From contig NZ_JAGGPL010000003.1 in the NCBI RefSeq assembly GCF_018613805.1, positions 930,001-994,000 on the forward strand: DNA of 64,000 nt, given 5' to 3'. Under the pieces are notes generated by a model that was not told where the DNA came from, searched no databases, and saw only the letters and a list, made by a program, of their open reading frames with translations. Within the stretch, counting starts at the first letter, position 1; each line of letters opens with the position of its first letter. The position numbers were made by a program, and so were the translations under genes. The DNA comes from Arthrobacter sp. ISL-48 (GTDB taxonomy: Bacteria; Actinomycetota; Actinomycetes; Actinomycetales; Micrococcaceae). This document shows positions 1 to 8,474 of the stretch, piece by piece.

Positions 1-564
1 CGCCTTGAAGTGGTGCAGCGTAATTCTGAGAGGCTCCTGGCCCTGGTATCGGACCTGACTTTCTCGGCTTCGTCAGCACTCAAGGTTTATCCGAAGCAGA
101 CGGACCTGGCGAGCCTTGTCGCGACCAGCATCGGCTCTGCGCGGGCCCAGGCGGACCAGTCCGCCATCTCGTTCGTTGCGGATGTTCCTTCGCCGCTATG
201 GGCCTACGCCGATCCGCTGAGGATCGGCCAGGCGCTGGACAACCTGGTCTCGAATGCCATCAAGTACTCCCCCGAGGGTGGCGTAGTGAGCATCAGTGCT
301 CAGGGAACCGCTGACTGGATCCAGTTACGGGTAAAGGACACGGGGATGGGAATGAGCCCCGAAGATTCCGCAAGAGTCTTCAAAAGGTTCTTCCGCACTG
401 AATCGGCCCGTGATGCAGCCATCACTGGCGCAGGCTTGGGGCTGTCCATCACCAAAACCATCATTGAACGCCACGGCGGCGACATCTCTTGTGAAAGCCG
501 CCCCGGGGAGGGCACCACTTTCACCCTGACGCTGCCGGCAGAGGGGCCTCCCCCATCGTTTTAG
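1..564 (+). CDS. Sensor histidine kinase, 3' part (5' end outside window)
   Basis: The open frame enters from the left edge, so only about 187 C-terminal residues are seen. They hold the end of the dimerisation helix (an RNSERLLALVSDL segment typical of the second HisKA helix) and a complete HATPase_c domain. Its N box is DNLVSNAIKYSP, its G1 box is KDTGMGMSPED, an F-box-like FKRFF follows, and the G2 box is GAGLGLSITK. The protein would autophosphorylate and pass phosphate to a response regulator, probably encoded just left of the window. The input domain and membrane segments are not visible. It is convergent with the next gene with only 8 bases between them and no evident terminator. A GTG codon at position 10 is open but lies inside the domain, so it is not the true start. 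Confidence 0.93.
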   Translation, partial: RLEVVQRNSERLLALVSDLTFSASSALKVYPKQTDLASLVATSIGSARAQADQSAISFVADVPSPLWAYADPLRIGQALDNLVSNAIKYSPEGGVVSISAQGTADWIQLRVKDTGMGMSPEDSARVFKRFFRTESARDAAITGAGLGLSITKTIIERHGGDISCESRPGEGTTFTLTLPAEGPPPSF

Positions 565-572
565 GCAGACCC

Positions 573-866
573 TTACGCGAGAGGCTTTGTGGCCTTGCCG
601 TCGAGCCAGAGGACGTTCGACGAGTCGCTGTGCGTTCCCCCGGTTCCGACATGCTTGCGGTCAATTTTCGGGCCCTTTTTGATGACATGGACGAGCGCCA
701 TGGCGTGCCCACGGCCGAGCCCGTAGTCTTCCGTCAACCAATCAACAATGGTTCCGGCTTTGGTGGCCGGGTCATCAAAGCCCCGCTTCCGCGCCTGGTC
801 AACAAGTTCTCTCGGGGTGAGACCTGTCTTGTCCTCAGCGGCGTCAAGATATGCCTGGAATGACAT
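573..866 (-). CDS. DUF4287 domain-containing small protein
   Basis: A 97-residue soluble protein that starts MSFQAYLDAAEDKTGLTP and carries the GxGRGHAMALVHVI stretch typical of DUF4287 proteins. The function of that family is not established. The ATG at 866 was chosen over an upstream in-frame start because a GAAAGG ribosome site lies about 6 bases before it and the domain begins right there. The C-terminal part (HVGTGGTHSDSSNVLW) looks ordered but has no motif I know. It stands alone, convergent with the histidine kinase fragment. About 130 bases without recognisable features separate it from truA. Identification is from remembered family features, so medium-high confidence. Confidence 0.8.
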   Translation of the reverse strand: MSFQAYLDAAEDKTGLTPRELVDQARKRGFDDPATKAGTIVDWLTEDYGLGRGHAMALVHVIKKGPKIDRKHVGTGGTHSDSSNVLWLDGKATKPLA

Positions 867-997
867 TGTGTACCTTTCAGTGTTCAGCCGGTCGTCTGTT
901 CGCCTGGCTCCCGCCAAATGTCCGGCAGTGCCTGCAGCCTAACCCTTACACAAGGGCTGAATCATGTCAGGACAATGCACGCCGGGACACCATTGAA

Positions 998-1840
998 CTA
1001 CTCCCGTACCGCCCGCGTCAGCTCGGCCCGCGCCAGCATCTCGCCCTCGGAAGGGTAGGCCACTTCCTCAAGTACCAGCGGGTGCGGCGCGGCGAGGATG
1101 GACTTGGCGTCCCGCTTCTTCGCCAGGAGCCGCTCGTGGAGCCAGCCCGGCTCCTCAATGCCCTCGCCCACGTACAGGGCCGAGCCAACCAGTGCCCGGA
1201 CCATGTTGTGGCAGAAGGCGTCTGCCTGGACAGTGGCCACAATGACGCCATCCTCCCCGCGTGCAAACTCAAAACGCTGGAGCTCCCGGATGGTGGTGGC
1301 CCCTTCCCGAGGCTTGCAGAAGGACAGGAAATTCTGCAGGCCCAGCAGGTGTGAGGCCCCTTCGTTGAGAAGATCCACGTCCAGCGGATTCTTGTGCCAC
1401 AGCGTGAAATAGCGCTCCAACGGATCCCAGAGGGCGGGACCGTCGGCGATCCGATAGCTGTAACGCCGCCACAGCGCGGAGAACCTGGCATCAAACCCCT
1501 CCGGGGCCACACTGACGAGATGAACCTCGATAGCCCCCGTCAGGTCACCGAGCCCCCGGCTGAGGGCCCCGCGCAGCCTGCGCAGCAGCGCGGCGGCGGG
1601 ATCCAGTTCCACTCCCCTGTTGAGCCCCAGCCACTCGACCTGCGTCAGGTCAAGGTGGACCACTTGGCCCCGTGCGTGCACACCGGCGTCTGTTCGCCCT
1701 GCCACGGTGACCCGGACGGGCCTGCGGACCAGCAGCTCCAATGCTGCCTCCAGGACGCCCTGGACCGTACGCCGTCCCGGCTGCAGGGCCCACCCGCTGA
1801 AAGGGCCGCCGTCGTACGACAAATCAAGCCGGATACGCAA
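998..1840 (-). CDS. truA: tRNA pseudouridine(38-40) synthase TruA
   Basis: A 280-residue protein that isomerises U38-U40 in the anticodon arm of tRNAs. The N-terminus MRIRLDLSYDGGPFSGWA and the AGRTDAGVHARGQVV motif, with catalytic Asp at about residue 51, are diagnostic. The length fits the family. It is the last gene of the infA-rpoA-rplQ cluster on the minus strand, 80 bases after rplQ. The only sensible start is a TTG at 1840, because no ATG/GTG lies in frame before the upstream stop. That TTG sits directly on the T-run that closes the rplQ terminator hairpin, and no clear Shine-Dalgarno sequence is present. Translation may therefore be weak or tied to read-through of the terminator. Confidence 0.95.
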   Translation of the reverse strand: MRIRLDLSYDGGPFSGWALQPGRRTVQGVLEAALELLVRRPVRVTVAGRTDAGVHARGQVVHLDLTQVEWLGLNRGVELDPAAALLRRLRGALSRGLGDLTGAIEVHLVSVAPEGFDARFSALWRRYSYRIADGPALWDPLERYFTLWHKNPLDVDLLNEGASHLLGLQNFLSFCKPREGATTIRELQRFEFARGEDGVIVATVQADAFCHNMVRALVGSALYVGEGIEEPGWLHERLLAKKRDAKSILAAPHPLVLEEVAYPSEGEMLARAELTRAVRE

Positions 1841-1879
1841 AAACCCGCCACCCCCCTGTAACGGGGGCCGCGGGTTTTT
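1839..1879 (-). terminator. Intrinsic terminator after rplQ, overlapping the truA start
   Basis: On the minus strand an AAACCCGC arm and a GCGGGTTT arm enclose a second C-rich/G-rich pairing and are followed by TTTTTG. The T-run merges with the TTG start of truA. A hairpin plus U-tract is the classical form of a Rho-independent terminator. Confidence 0.8.
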
Positions 1880-1920
1880 GGTCGTTCATAGACTCAAGTC
1901 TATGCGAAGGAATCAGCGAA

Positions 1921-2541
1921 CTACTTCGCGTCCTTTTCCTCGGCAGCAGGCTCTTCAGCAGCTTCCTCGGCGGCAGGAGCCTCTTCGGTCGCGGCCTCGG
2001 CCTCGGGAGCCTCAACGGCTTCTTCAGCAGCAGGAGCCTCTACAACCTCGGCCTCGGGAGCTTCTTCAGCAGAAGTTTCCTCGGCAGCAGCCGGAGCGGC
2101 AGCTTCCTTCTTGTCGGCTGTCTTGTCCGCATCGCGTTTCGCAGCGGAAGTAGCCTCGGCTACAACGGCCTGCTTGGCGGAAACCGGCTCGAGGACCAGC
2201 TCGATGACAGCCATGGGAGCGTTGTCGCCCTTGCGGTTGCCGATCTTGGTGATGCGGGTGTAGCCACCGTCGCGGTTCTCCACTGCCTGTGCAATGTCGG
2301 TGAACAGCTCGTGGACGACGCCCTTGTTGCTGATCAGGCCGAGCACACGACGGCGGGAAGCCAGGTCGCCGCGCTTGGCGAAAGTCACCAGACGCTCTGC
2401 GTACGGCTTCAGGCGCTTGGCCTTGGTCACCGTGGTGGTGATCCGCTTGTGCTCGAACAGTGCTGCTGCCAGGTTCGCGAGCATAAGACGCTCGTGAGCC
2501 GGGCCGCCTCCGAGGCGCGGACCCTTAGTGGGGGTAGGCAT
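1921..2541 (-). CDS. rplQ: 50S ribosomal protein L17
   Basis: The first 120 or so residues are a normal L17 ([24 protein letters not shown]), located near the peptide exit tunnel of the large subunit. The remaining 80 or so residues form a low-complexity Ala/Glu/Pro tail ending EEKDAK, so the protein has 206 residues against roughly 120 in the short bacterial form. Extended L17 tails are known in actinobacteria. It starts with ATG, and GAGGAG lies 8 bases upstream. It follows rpoA after 72 bases and is followed by a strong terminator. Confidence 0.98.
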   Translation of the reverse strand: MPTPTKGPRLGGGPAHERLMLANLAAALFEHKRITTTVTKAKRLKPYAERLVTFAKRGDLASRRRVLGLISNKGVVHELFTDIAQAVENRDGGYTRITKIGNRKGDNAPMAVIELVLEPVSAKQAVVAEATSAAKRDADKTADKKEAAAPAAAEETSAEEAPEAEVVEAPAAEEAVEAPEAEAATEEAPAAEEAAEEPAAEEKDAK

Positions 2542-2613
2542 AATTGTTTCTCCTCATATGGAAGCCGTGGGCCGGTCACACCATGGTGTCCGGCCCAACG
2601 GCCAAGATCTGTT

Positions 2614-3624
2614 TTAGAGTTCGTCGTCGCCGAAGGCGGCGTCGTCCTCTTCAATTGCTGCGGCGCGTGCTGCGAGGTCAAAACCGGGAGGCGAGTCCTT
2701 GAGGGACAGGCCCAGTTCAACCAGCTTTGCCTTGACCTCGTCAATGGACTTCGCACCGAAGTTACGGATGTCCATCAGGTCGGCCTCGGAGCGGGCTACG
2801 AGTTCACCCACGGTGTGGATGCCCTCACGCTTGAGGCAGTTGTAGGAACGGACGGTGAGGTCCAGATCCTCGATCGGCAGGGCCATGTCAGCTGCAAGGG
2901 CAGCATCAGTCGGCGACGGGCCAATCTCGATACCTTCAGCTGCGGTGTTCAGCTCGCGGGCCAGACCGAACAGTTCCACCAGGGTGGTACCTGCCGAAGC
3001 AACGGCATCGCGCGGGGCGATGGCCTGCTTGGTCTCGACGTCGACAATCAGCTTGTCGAAGTCGGTGCGCTGCTCAACACGGGTTGCTTCCACGCGGAAA
3101 GTAACCTTCAGTACCGGCGAGTAGATCGAGTCGACCGGGATACGGCCGATCTCGGAGTCGCCGGACTTGTTCTGAGCTGCCGAAACGTAGCCGCGGCCGC
3201 GTTCGATGGTCAGTTCGAGTTCGAACTTGCCCTTCGAGTTCAGCGTGGCAATGTGCAGATCCGGGTTGTGGAATTCGACGCCGGCCGGCGGAGCGATGTC
3301 CGCGGCGGTGACGACTCCCGGGCCCTGCTTACGCAGGTAGGCAACAACCGGCTCGTCGTGCTCGGAGGAAACCGACAGGCTCTTGATGTTCAGGATGATC
3401 TCAGTGACATCTTCCTTGACACCCGGAACCGTGGTGAACTCGTGCAGCACGCCATCGATCCGGATGCTGGTTACGGCAGCACCGGGGATGGATGAGAGCA
3501 GGGTACGGCGGAGGGAGTTTCCGAGGGTGTAGCCGAAGCCCGGTTCCAGCGGTTCAATGATGAAACGCGAACGGTTTTCGGAGACTACCTCTTCGGAGAG
3601 GGTGGGGCGCTGTGCAATGAGCAC
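2614..3624 (-). CDS. rpoA: DNA-directed RNA polymerase alpha subunit
   Basis: A 336-residue alpha subunit. The N-terminal domain (to about residue 230) contains the dimerisation segment [22 protein letters not shown]. The C-terminal domain (about 250-315) contains the helix-hairpin-helix region [16 protein letters not shown] and the [14 protein letters not shown] segment, which contacts UP elements and activators. Translation starts at GTG 3624, with AAAGGA 6-8 bases before it. It lies between rpsK and rplQ. The usual rpsD is not present upstream. A 132-base gap with a perfect stem-loop replaces it. Confidence 0.99.
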   Translation of the reverse strand: MLIAQRPTLSEEVVSENRSRFIIEPLEPGFGYTLGNSLRRTLLSSIPGAAVTSIRIDGVLHEFTTVPGVKEDVTEIILNIKSLSVSSEHDEPVVAYLRKQGPGVVTAADIAPPAGVEFHNPDLHIATLNSKGKFELELTIERGRGYVSAAQNKSGDSEIGRIPVDSIYSPVLKVTFRVEATRVEQRTDFDKLIVDVETKQAIAPRDAVASAGTTLVELFGLARELNTAAEGIEIGPSPTDAALAADMALPIEDLDLTVRSYNCLKREGIHTVGELVARSEADLMDIRNFGAKSIDEVKAKLVELGLSLKDSPPGFDLAARAAAIEEDDAAFGDDEL

Positions 3625-3705
3625 TTAGGTTTCCTTTCGGCGAGCATCCGCTATATGACGCAACACAGGTGGTGGAAATTCGGTCTGAAGACTTAACGCG
3701 GCTGG

Positions 3706-3737
3706 GCTTGCCCGGACCATCGACGGTCCGGGCAAGC
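3706..3737 (-). other. Intercistronic stem-loop between rpsK and rpoA
   Basis: Two perfectly complementary 13-base arms (GCTTGCCCGGACC and GGTCCGGGCAAGC) enclose a six-base loop. No T-run follows on the minus strand, so it does not look like a simple terminator. It may stabilise or process the mRNA, or attenuate between the ribosomal protein and the polymerase subunit. Confidence 0.7.
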
Positions 3738-3756
3738 TCCTGCAGCGGGAAAGGCC

Positions 3757-4158
3757 TTAGACGCGGCGGCGCTTCGGCGGACGGCAGCCGTTGTGCGCTG
3801 CGGGGGTGACGTCCTGGATGGAGCCAACCTCCAGGCCAGCGGCCTGCAGCGAGCGGATTGCGGTCTCGCGTCCGGAACCCGGTCCCTTGACGAAAACGTC
3901 AACCTTGCGCATGCCGTGCTCCTGCGCACGCTTGGCAGCAGCTTCGGCAGCCATCTGGGCTGCGAACGGGGTGGACTTACGTGAGCCCTTGAAGCCAACC
4001 TCACCTGAGGAAGCCCAAGAGATAACAGCGCCGTTCGGGTCCGTGATGGAAACGATCGTGTTGTTAAAAGTGCTCTTGATGTGCGCCTGGCCCAGCGCGA
4101 TATTCTTCTTGTCCTTCTTACGCGGCTTGCGAACCGCGCCACGAGTCTTCGGGGGCAT
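3757..4158 (-). CDS. rpsK: 30S ribosomal protein S11
   Basis: A 133-residue S11 of the small-subunit platform, with the basic N-terminus [19 protein letters not shown], the [20 protein letters not shown] core and the C-terminal [18 protein letters not shown]. Length and ends are normal. It starts at ATG and follows rpsM after 105 bases. That gap can fold into a nested hairpin, and a 132-base gap separates it from rpoA. Confidence 0.99.
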   Translation of the reverse strand: MPPKTRGAVRKPRKKDKKNIALGQAHIKSTFNNTIVSITDPNGAVISWASSGEVGFKGSRKSTPFAAQMAAEAAAKRAQEHGMRKVDVFVKGPGSGRETAIRSLQAAGLEVGSIQDVTPAAHNGCRPPKRRRV

Positions 4159-4202
4159 TTTTTCTCCTACAGAAAGTTATTGGGGGAAGGCCGTTGGATG
4201 GG

Positions 4203-4259
4203 CCCACACTTGCAGGGTTCCTTGAAATCGCGCCAGCGATTTTAGGGAGCAAGTGGGGA
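4203..4259 (-). other. Nested hairpin in the rpsM-rpsK gap
   Basis: An inner stem of seven pairs (AAATCGC/GCGATTT, loop GCCA) lies inside an outer pairing of CACTTGC with GCAAGTG. No U-tract follows. It could be an RNA element acting on rpsK translation or mRNA decay, but this is inference only. Confidence 0.45.
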
Positions 4260-4263
4260 GGAT

Positions 4264-4638
4264 TTAACGGGCCTTCTTCTTGCCTGCAACGGTACGCTTC
4301 GGGCCCTTGCGGGTACGCGCGTTCGTCTTCGTACGCTGTCCGCGTACGGGCAGGCCCTTGCGATGGCGAATACCTTCGTAGCTGCCGATTTCAACCTTGC
4401 GGCGGATATCAGCTGCTACTTCGCGGCGAAGGTCACCCTCAACCTTGTAGTTGCCTTCAATGTAGTCACGCAGCTCAACCAGCTGGTTATCAGTGAGGTC
4501 CTTGACGCGGACGTCAGCGCTGATGCCAGTGGCAGCCAGGGTTTCGTGTGCACGGGTCTTACCCACGCCGTAGATGTAAGTAAGCGCAATTTCCAACCGC
4601 TTTTCGCGGGGGATGTCTACGCCAGCGAGACGAGCCAT
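4264..4638 (-). CDS. rpsM: 30S ribosomal protein S13
   Basis: A 124-residue S13 from the head of the small subunit, contacting the P-site tRNA. The N-terminus [20 protein letters not shown], the internal [14 protein letters not shown] helix-two-turn-helix segment and the basic tail [13 protein letters not shown] are typical. The start is ATG 4638. A longer frame upstream adds 17 unrelated residues and was rejected. It is preceded by rpmJ after 175 bases. Confidence 0.99.
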   Translation of the reverse strand: MARLAGVDIPREKRLEIALTYIYGVGKTRAHETLAATGISADVRVKDLTDNQLVELRDYIEGNYKVEGDLRREVAADIRRKVEIGSYEGIRHRKGLPVRGQRTKTNARTRKGPKRTVAGKKKAR

Positions 4639-4813
4639 AGTGGCAGTACTCCTTGAATAAACCGGAGGTCGTAGGCAGTACACCCGCACGTTCTGTGCGG
4701 CCCCAGCCTCCGACCGGGGGTTAGCTGTCCGGGCTCATACGTCCCAATTCAGCTTGTGCTGCCTTTATTTACTTGCGTGGGTTAGCAACCCAGGATTTCC
4801 TTCAGGAAGGAAA

Positions 4814-4927
4814 TTAGCCCTGGCGCTGCTTGTGGCGCGGGTTCTCGCAGATCACCATGACCCGGCCATTACGGCGGATCACTTTGCACTTTTCGCAGAT
4901 CTGCTTGACGCTCGGCTTGACCTTCAT
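4814..4927 (-). CDS. rpmJ: 50S ribosomal protein L36 (zinc-binding form)
   Basis: A 37-residue protein beginning [20 protein letters not shown]. Cys11, Cys14, Cys27 and His32 form the zinc site, so this is the C-plus form. It lies between infA and rpsM, its standard place. A 9-bp palindrome (ATTTCCTTC/GAAGGAAAT) overlaps the stop codon, and a GGGTT/AACCC mini-hairpin follows it. Confidence 0.98.
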   Translation of the reverse strand: MKVKPSVKQICEKCKVIRRNGRVMVICENPRHKQRQG

Positions 4928-4996
4928 GGCGTTCCTTTGCGTGTGGCAGTTGGTCAACTGAAGCGACTGTTCCTAAAGCAGCAGCCGCCCAGCAAT

Positions 4997-5218
4997 TTAC
5001 TTGTAGCGGTAGACGATACGACCCCGGGTGAGGTCATATGGGCTCAGTTCCACCACTACCCGGTCCTCAGGAAGGATCCTGATGTAGTGCTGGCGCATCT
5101 TCCCTGAGATGTGTGCCAGAACGATGTGCTTGTTGGTGAGCTCAACGCGAAACATCGCGTTAGGCAGCGCCTCAGTCACAACGCCCTCGATCTCAATGAC
5201 CCCGTCCTTCTTGGCCAT
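4997..5218 (-). CDS. infA: Translation initiation factor IF-1
   Basis: A 73-residue S1-fold protein: [20 protein letters not shown], then the conserved HISGKMR and [16 protein letters not shown] segments, ending RGRIVYRYK. It occupies the ribosomal A site during initiation. The start at 5218 is preceded by GCGGAGG. A longer frame running upstream was rejected because IF-1 begins exactly here. It heads the infA-rpmJ-rpsM-rpsK-rpoA-rplQ unit, and a good promoter lies about 120 bases upstream. Confidence 0.99.
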   Translation of the reverse strand: MAKKDGVIEIEGVVTEALPNAMFRVELTNKHIVLAHISGKMRQHYIRILPEDRVVVELSPYDLTRGRIVYRYK

Positions 5219-5347
5219 ACCCTCCGCTAACTGTTGTTGCCGCAGCCCTCCGGATTGCACCGGGCATGGCCACGAACATTTTGTGATTGATTGATCGTCA
5301 ACAGCTGGACCACAAATGGGCGTGGCAGGGCAGACAACCAACAAGCA

Positions 5348-5376
5348 ACACTACGCCACTTCGGCGTGAATGTTAA
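5348..5376 (-). promoter_or_regulatory. Predicted sigma-70 promoter for infA
   Basis: On the minus strand a TTAACA (-35, 5371-5376) is separated by 17 bases from TAGTGT (-10, 5348-5353). Transcription would start near 5341, giving a leader of about 123 bases. The site lies just past the stop codon of the upstream peptidase gene. Confidence 0.6.
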
Positions 5377-5387
5377 ATCCAGCCATG

Positions 5388-6338
5388 TTAGCGCAATGAT
5401 CCCCCGACCGCACCATATTCCCCGGCCGGAGTTGAAACCGCTTCTGCGCTTGACACCCCATCAAGGATGGCCAGGCGTACGACGTCGGCTGCCGCACTCT
5501 GCAGGGTAATAAGGCTCACTTGCCGGGCAGCTTCGGTGCTGCGGTCCAGATCAAGGGCGCGCGTCGCCAAGCAGAAAACGGTATCCCCGTCGGCCAACGT
5601 GTGGCTCGGATTTAGGGACCGCGCGATCCCAGCTTGAGCCGCCGAAGCCGTTCGCTTGCACTCGGTCTTGTCCAGGACAGCGTTGGTTGCGACAACAACG
5701 AGGGTTGTGTTCAGCGGTGGAGCGTCTGCTCCGGTGCCCGACACCCCCGGTTCCGGAGTACCGAACGGGAGACCGAGTGCATTGACCACGGCCAGCGCCC
5801 CGACCACCACGCCGTTATCGAGGGTGAGCGAGGCGGTGCCGACGCCACCTTTGTATGTTCTGCCGATGACCGCCCCGGTTCCGGCGCCCACGTTGCCGCG
5901 TCCGACGTCGTGCCGGTCCTCCTGGGCGGCGGCAGCAGCGGCTGCCTCGTAACCCATGCCGGCGTCGGGACGGGCGGTGAAGTCGCCTCCCCGGCCCAGG
6001 TCGAAGATGGCCGCAGCCGGAACGATTGGCACCACGCCGCCGGGGACAGCGAAGCCCCTGCCGTTTTCCTCGCACCAGCGCTGGACGCCATGAGCGGTCA
6101 CCAGGCCGTAGGCACTGCCCCCGGTGAGAACCACGGCGTCCACGGCTGACGTGAGTGTGCTGGGTTCCAAGGCATCGGTCTCGTGGGTCGCGGGCCCTCC
6201 CCCGCCGACGTCGACCGACCCGACGGTGCCCTGCGGGGGAAGCACCACCGTCACGCCGCTCAGCCAGCCACCGTCTGTCTTCTGCTGGTGGCCCACACGG
6301 ATTCCCGGCACATCGGTAATGGTTCCCATAGGCTCCAT
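5388..6338 (-). CDS. P1 family peptidase (DmpA/BapA-type N-terminal nucleophile aminopeptidase)
   Basis: A 316-residue protein that begins GTITDVPGIRVGH, the usual N-terminus of the S58/P1 peptidase family. It has the VVLTGGSAYGL stretch and the PPLNTTLVVVATNA segment, whose Asn-Thr pair is the expected site of self-cleavage that frees the Thr nucleophile. Family members are L-aminopeptidase/D-esterases or beta-aminopeptidases; the substrate here cannot be told. The start at 6338 (MEPMG) was chosen because GGAAAG lies 6 bases upstream. A longer frame adds 16 unlikely residues. No signal peptide is seen. It lies alone between infA and the divergent ABC importer genes. Confidence 0.88.
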   Translation of the reverse strand: MEPMGTITDVPGIRVGHQQKTDGGWLSGVTVVLPPQGTVGSVDVGGGGPATHETDALEPSTLTSAVDAVVLTGGSAYGLVTAHGVQRWCEENGRGFAVPGGVVPIVPAAAIFDLGRGGDFTARPDAGMGYEAAAAAAAQEDRHDVGRGNVGAGTGAVIGRTYKGGVGTASLTLDNGVVVGALAVVNALGLPFGTPEPGVSGTGADAPPLNTTLVVVATNAVLDKTECKRTASAAQAGIARSLNPSHTLADGDTVFCLATRALDLDRSTEAARQVSLITLQSAAADVVRLAILDGVSSAEAVSTPAGEYGAVGGSLR

Positions 6339-6546
6339 TGTGCTCTTTCCATGCGCACCTCTGCCGCATGGACGAACTTTGTGCAAGACTGCATGCCATA
6401 CAGCATTAACGGGCGATGAAGCCTTGGGTAACAGTCCTCTGACAAGGGCTTTTACGGGTTTCGGCTACCCGACGGTCTGGTCAACTAGAGGCTGGACCCC
6501 GACCATGGCCAGCCACAAGCAGGCTCCGAACCCGTGAGAGACCCGC

Positions 6547-7506
6547 ATGACCCGTCAGCTCGCCCCCCGACCCTCCGCCAGGCCTATAAGGCCCGCCGGA
6601 CGGGCAGCCAAAGTTGCGCACCGGCGATGGACCGCAAGGACTCGCCGGGACTTCTTTGTTTTCCTTGCCATGGCATTACCCAACCTGGTGCTGATTGCCG
6701 TCTTCACTTATAGGCCGCTCTTCAGCAACATGTACTACTCGACGCTGGACTGGACCCTGGGTTCCCCGACGGCGACGGTGGTGGGCGTGAACAACTACAT
6801 CATCTTTTTTGGCAGCAATGACGCACCGAAAGTCCTCGGCACCACGGCAATCTTCACCGTGGTGACGGTTGGCGGCTCCATGGTCCTGGGCCTGCTGATC
6901 GCCCTGGCCATGAACGCGAAGGTCCGCGGAACCACGTTTGCCCGGTCCGCAGTCTTTGCCCCATATGTGCTCTCCGGCGTCGGCGTGGGCCTGGTCTGGC
7001 TGTTCATCTTTGACCCTGGCTACGGCGTCCTCGCCTGGCTGCTGCGGGGCATCGGGCAACAAAGCCCGCAGTGGATCAACGATCCCCAGCTTTCCCTGGT
7101 GATGGTGATCATTGTCTACGTCTGGAAGAACCTTGGCTACTGTGCAGTGGTGTACCTGGCCGGGCTGCAGTCCCTCCCTCAGGACATCATGGAAGCTGCG
7201 TCGCTGGACGGGGCCAACGGTTTTCGACGCTTTTTCAGCGTTTCGCTGCCGCTCCTGTCCCCCACCACGTTTTTCCTCCTGATCACCACCATGCTCAGCT
7301 CACTGCAGGCCTTCGACCTGATCCGGATCATGACGCCGCTGGGCACCGGTACCAGCACCCTGATCTACGAGGCCTATCTTCAGGCGTTCGGCGCCTACAA
7401 CAGGGCCGGTTACTCTGCAGCCATCTCGGTGGTCCTGTTCGCAATTCTTTTGGTCATCACCGTACTGCAGCTGCGGTTCGTGGAACGGAAGGTGCACTAC
7501 TCATGA
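6547..7506 (+). CDS. Carbohydrate ABC transporter permease, first subunit (UgpA/MalF type)
   Basis: A 319-residue inner-membrane permease. After a basic cytosolic start come six predicted membrane segments, first FVFLAMALPNLVLIAVF at about residues 37-53. The EAASLDGANGFRRFFSVSLPLL sequence is the EAA loop that docks the ATPase; it lies at about residue 217 and matches the family pattern EAAxxDGAxxxxxFxxIxLP. It forms a heterodimer with the next gene product, whose ATG overlaps its TGA (ATGA). It heads a three-gene plus-strand unit, divergent from the peptidase gene. No ATPase gene is present nearby. Confidence 0.95.
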   Translation: MTRQLAPRPSARPIRPAGRAAKVAHRRWTARTRRDFFVFLAMALPNLVLIAVFTYRPLFSNMYYSTLDWTLGSPTATVVGVNNYIIFFGSNDAPKVLGTTAIFTVVTVGGSMVLGLLIALAMNAKVRGTTFARSAVFAPYVLSGVGVGLVWLFIFDPGYGVLAWLLRGIGQQSPQWINDPQLSLVMVIIVYVWKNLGYCAVVYLAGLQSLPQDIMEAASLDGANGFRRFFSVSLPLLSPTTFFLLITTMLSSLQAFDLIRIMTPLGTGTSTLIYEAYLQAFGAYNRAGYSAAISVVLFAILLVITVLQLRFVERKVHYS

Positions 7507-8423
7507 GCTCGCTGTCCCCGGTCAGCCCCGACCCTTCCATTCCCGCAGTCCCCAGGCCGGAACCAGTCCTGACCCGTGACCGCCCGTTATCCCGCCGGAA
7601 CCTCATCCAAACCGTTGCCGGGGGCTACCTGCCCCTGATCGTGGCCACACTGGTTGTGTTCCTGCCGCTGCTGTGGATGGTCCTCAGCTCGTTCAAGCAG
7701 TCCGGCGAGATCGTCACCACGGACCTGAAGGTCCTGCCCGAGAGCCTGAACCTGCAGAACTACAGGACCGCCATGACCACTGTGCCGTTCGGGCAATTTT
7801 TCCTCAACAGCACCATCGTTACCCTGGTCGGGGCAAGCGTGAAGGTGCTGCTCGCAATCCTCACGGCCTATGCGTTGGTTTTTGTCAGGTTCCCGTTCCG
7901 GAACTTGATCTTCATGCTGATCCTGGTGGCCCTGATGGTACCGCCGCAGGTGTCCATCCTGCCCAACTTCATCCTGATCGCCGGGATCGGCGGAAAGAAC
8001 ACCCTGTGGGGCATCATCCTGCCGGGCCTGGGCACCGCGTTCGGTACATTCCTGCTGCGCCAGCACTTCCTCACACTTCCTAATTCGATCCTGGAGTCGG
8101 CTGAAGTGGACGGTGCCGGGCACTGGCGCCGCCTCTGGCGCATTGTGGTGCCCATTTCGGTGCCGTCCATCGCCACTGTGGCCCTGGTGACCATCGTCTC
8201 GGAGTGGAACGACTACATCTGGCCCCTGATCATCACAGACCGGCCGGAGACCATGACCCTTCCCGTAGGGCTGACCCTGCTCCAGAACAACGAAAGCAAC
8301 GCCGCCGGCTGGGGGGTCCTCATGGCCGGGGCTGTCTTGGTTATCGTCCCGATCCTGATTGTCTTCGCGGCCCTGCAGCGTTACATCGTTGCTGGCCTCA
8401 CCCAAGGCAGCGTGACGGGCTAA
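7503..8423 (+). CDS. Carbohydrate ABC transporter permease, second subunit (UgpE/MalG type)
   Basis: A 306-residue permease with a Pro-rich cytosolic N-terminus, a first membrane segment GGYLPLIVATLVVFLPLLWM and the EAA loop ESAEVDGAGHWRRLWRIVVP. It pairs with the preceding permease to form the channel of a CUT1-type sugar importer. The start at 7503 overlaps the preceding stop by four bases, implying translational coupling. A much longer open frame beginning at 7071 overlaps the first permease entirely and was rejected. The solute-binding protein gene follows after 51 bases. Confidence 0.95.
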   Translation: MSSLSPVSPDPSIPAVPRPEPVLTRDRPLSRRNLIQTVAGGYLPLIVATLVVFLPLLWMVLSSFKQSGEIVTTDLKVLPESLNLQNYRTAMTTVPFGQFFLNSTIVTLVGASVKVLLAILTAYALVFVRFPFRNLIFMLILVALMVPPQVSILPNFILIAGIGGKNTLWGIILPGLGTAFGTFLLRQHFLTLPNSILESAEVDGAGHWRRLWRIVVPISVPSIATVALVTIVSEWNDYIWPLIITDRPETMTLPVGLTLLQNNESNAAGWGVLMAGAVLVIVPILIVFAALQRYIVAGLTQGSVTG

Positions 8424-8474
8424 GCGCCGTCCGCCGTCGTGCACCCCACAAGGTAACAAACGAAAGGACCTGTC

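Noticed and set aside
2311..3495. A plus-strand frame of 394 codons opposite rplQ and rpoA
   Set aside because: Shadow of rpoA; no conserved motif.
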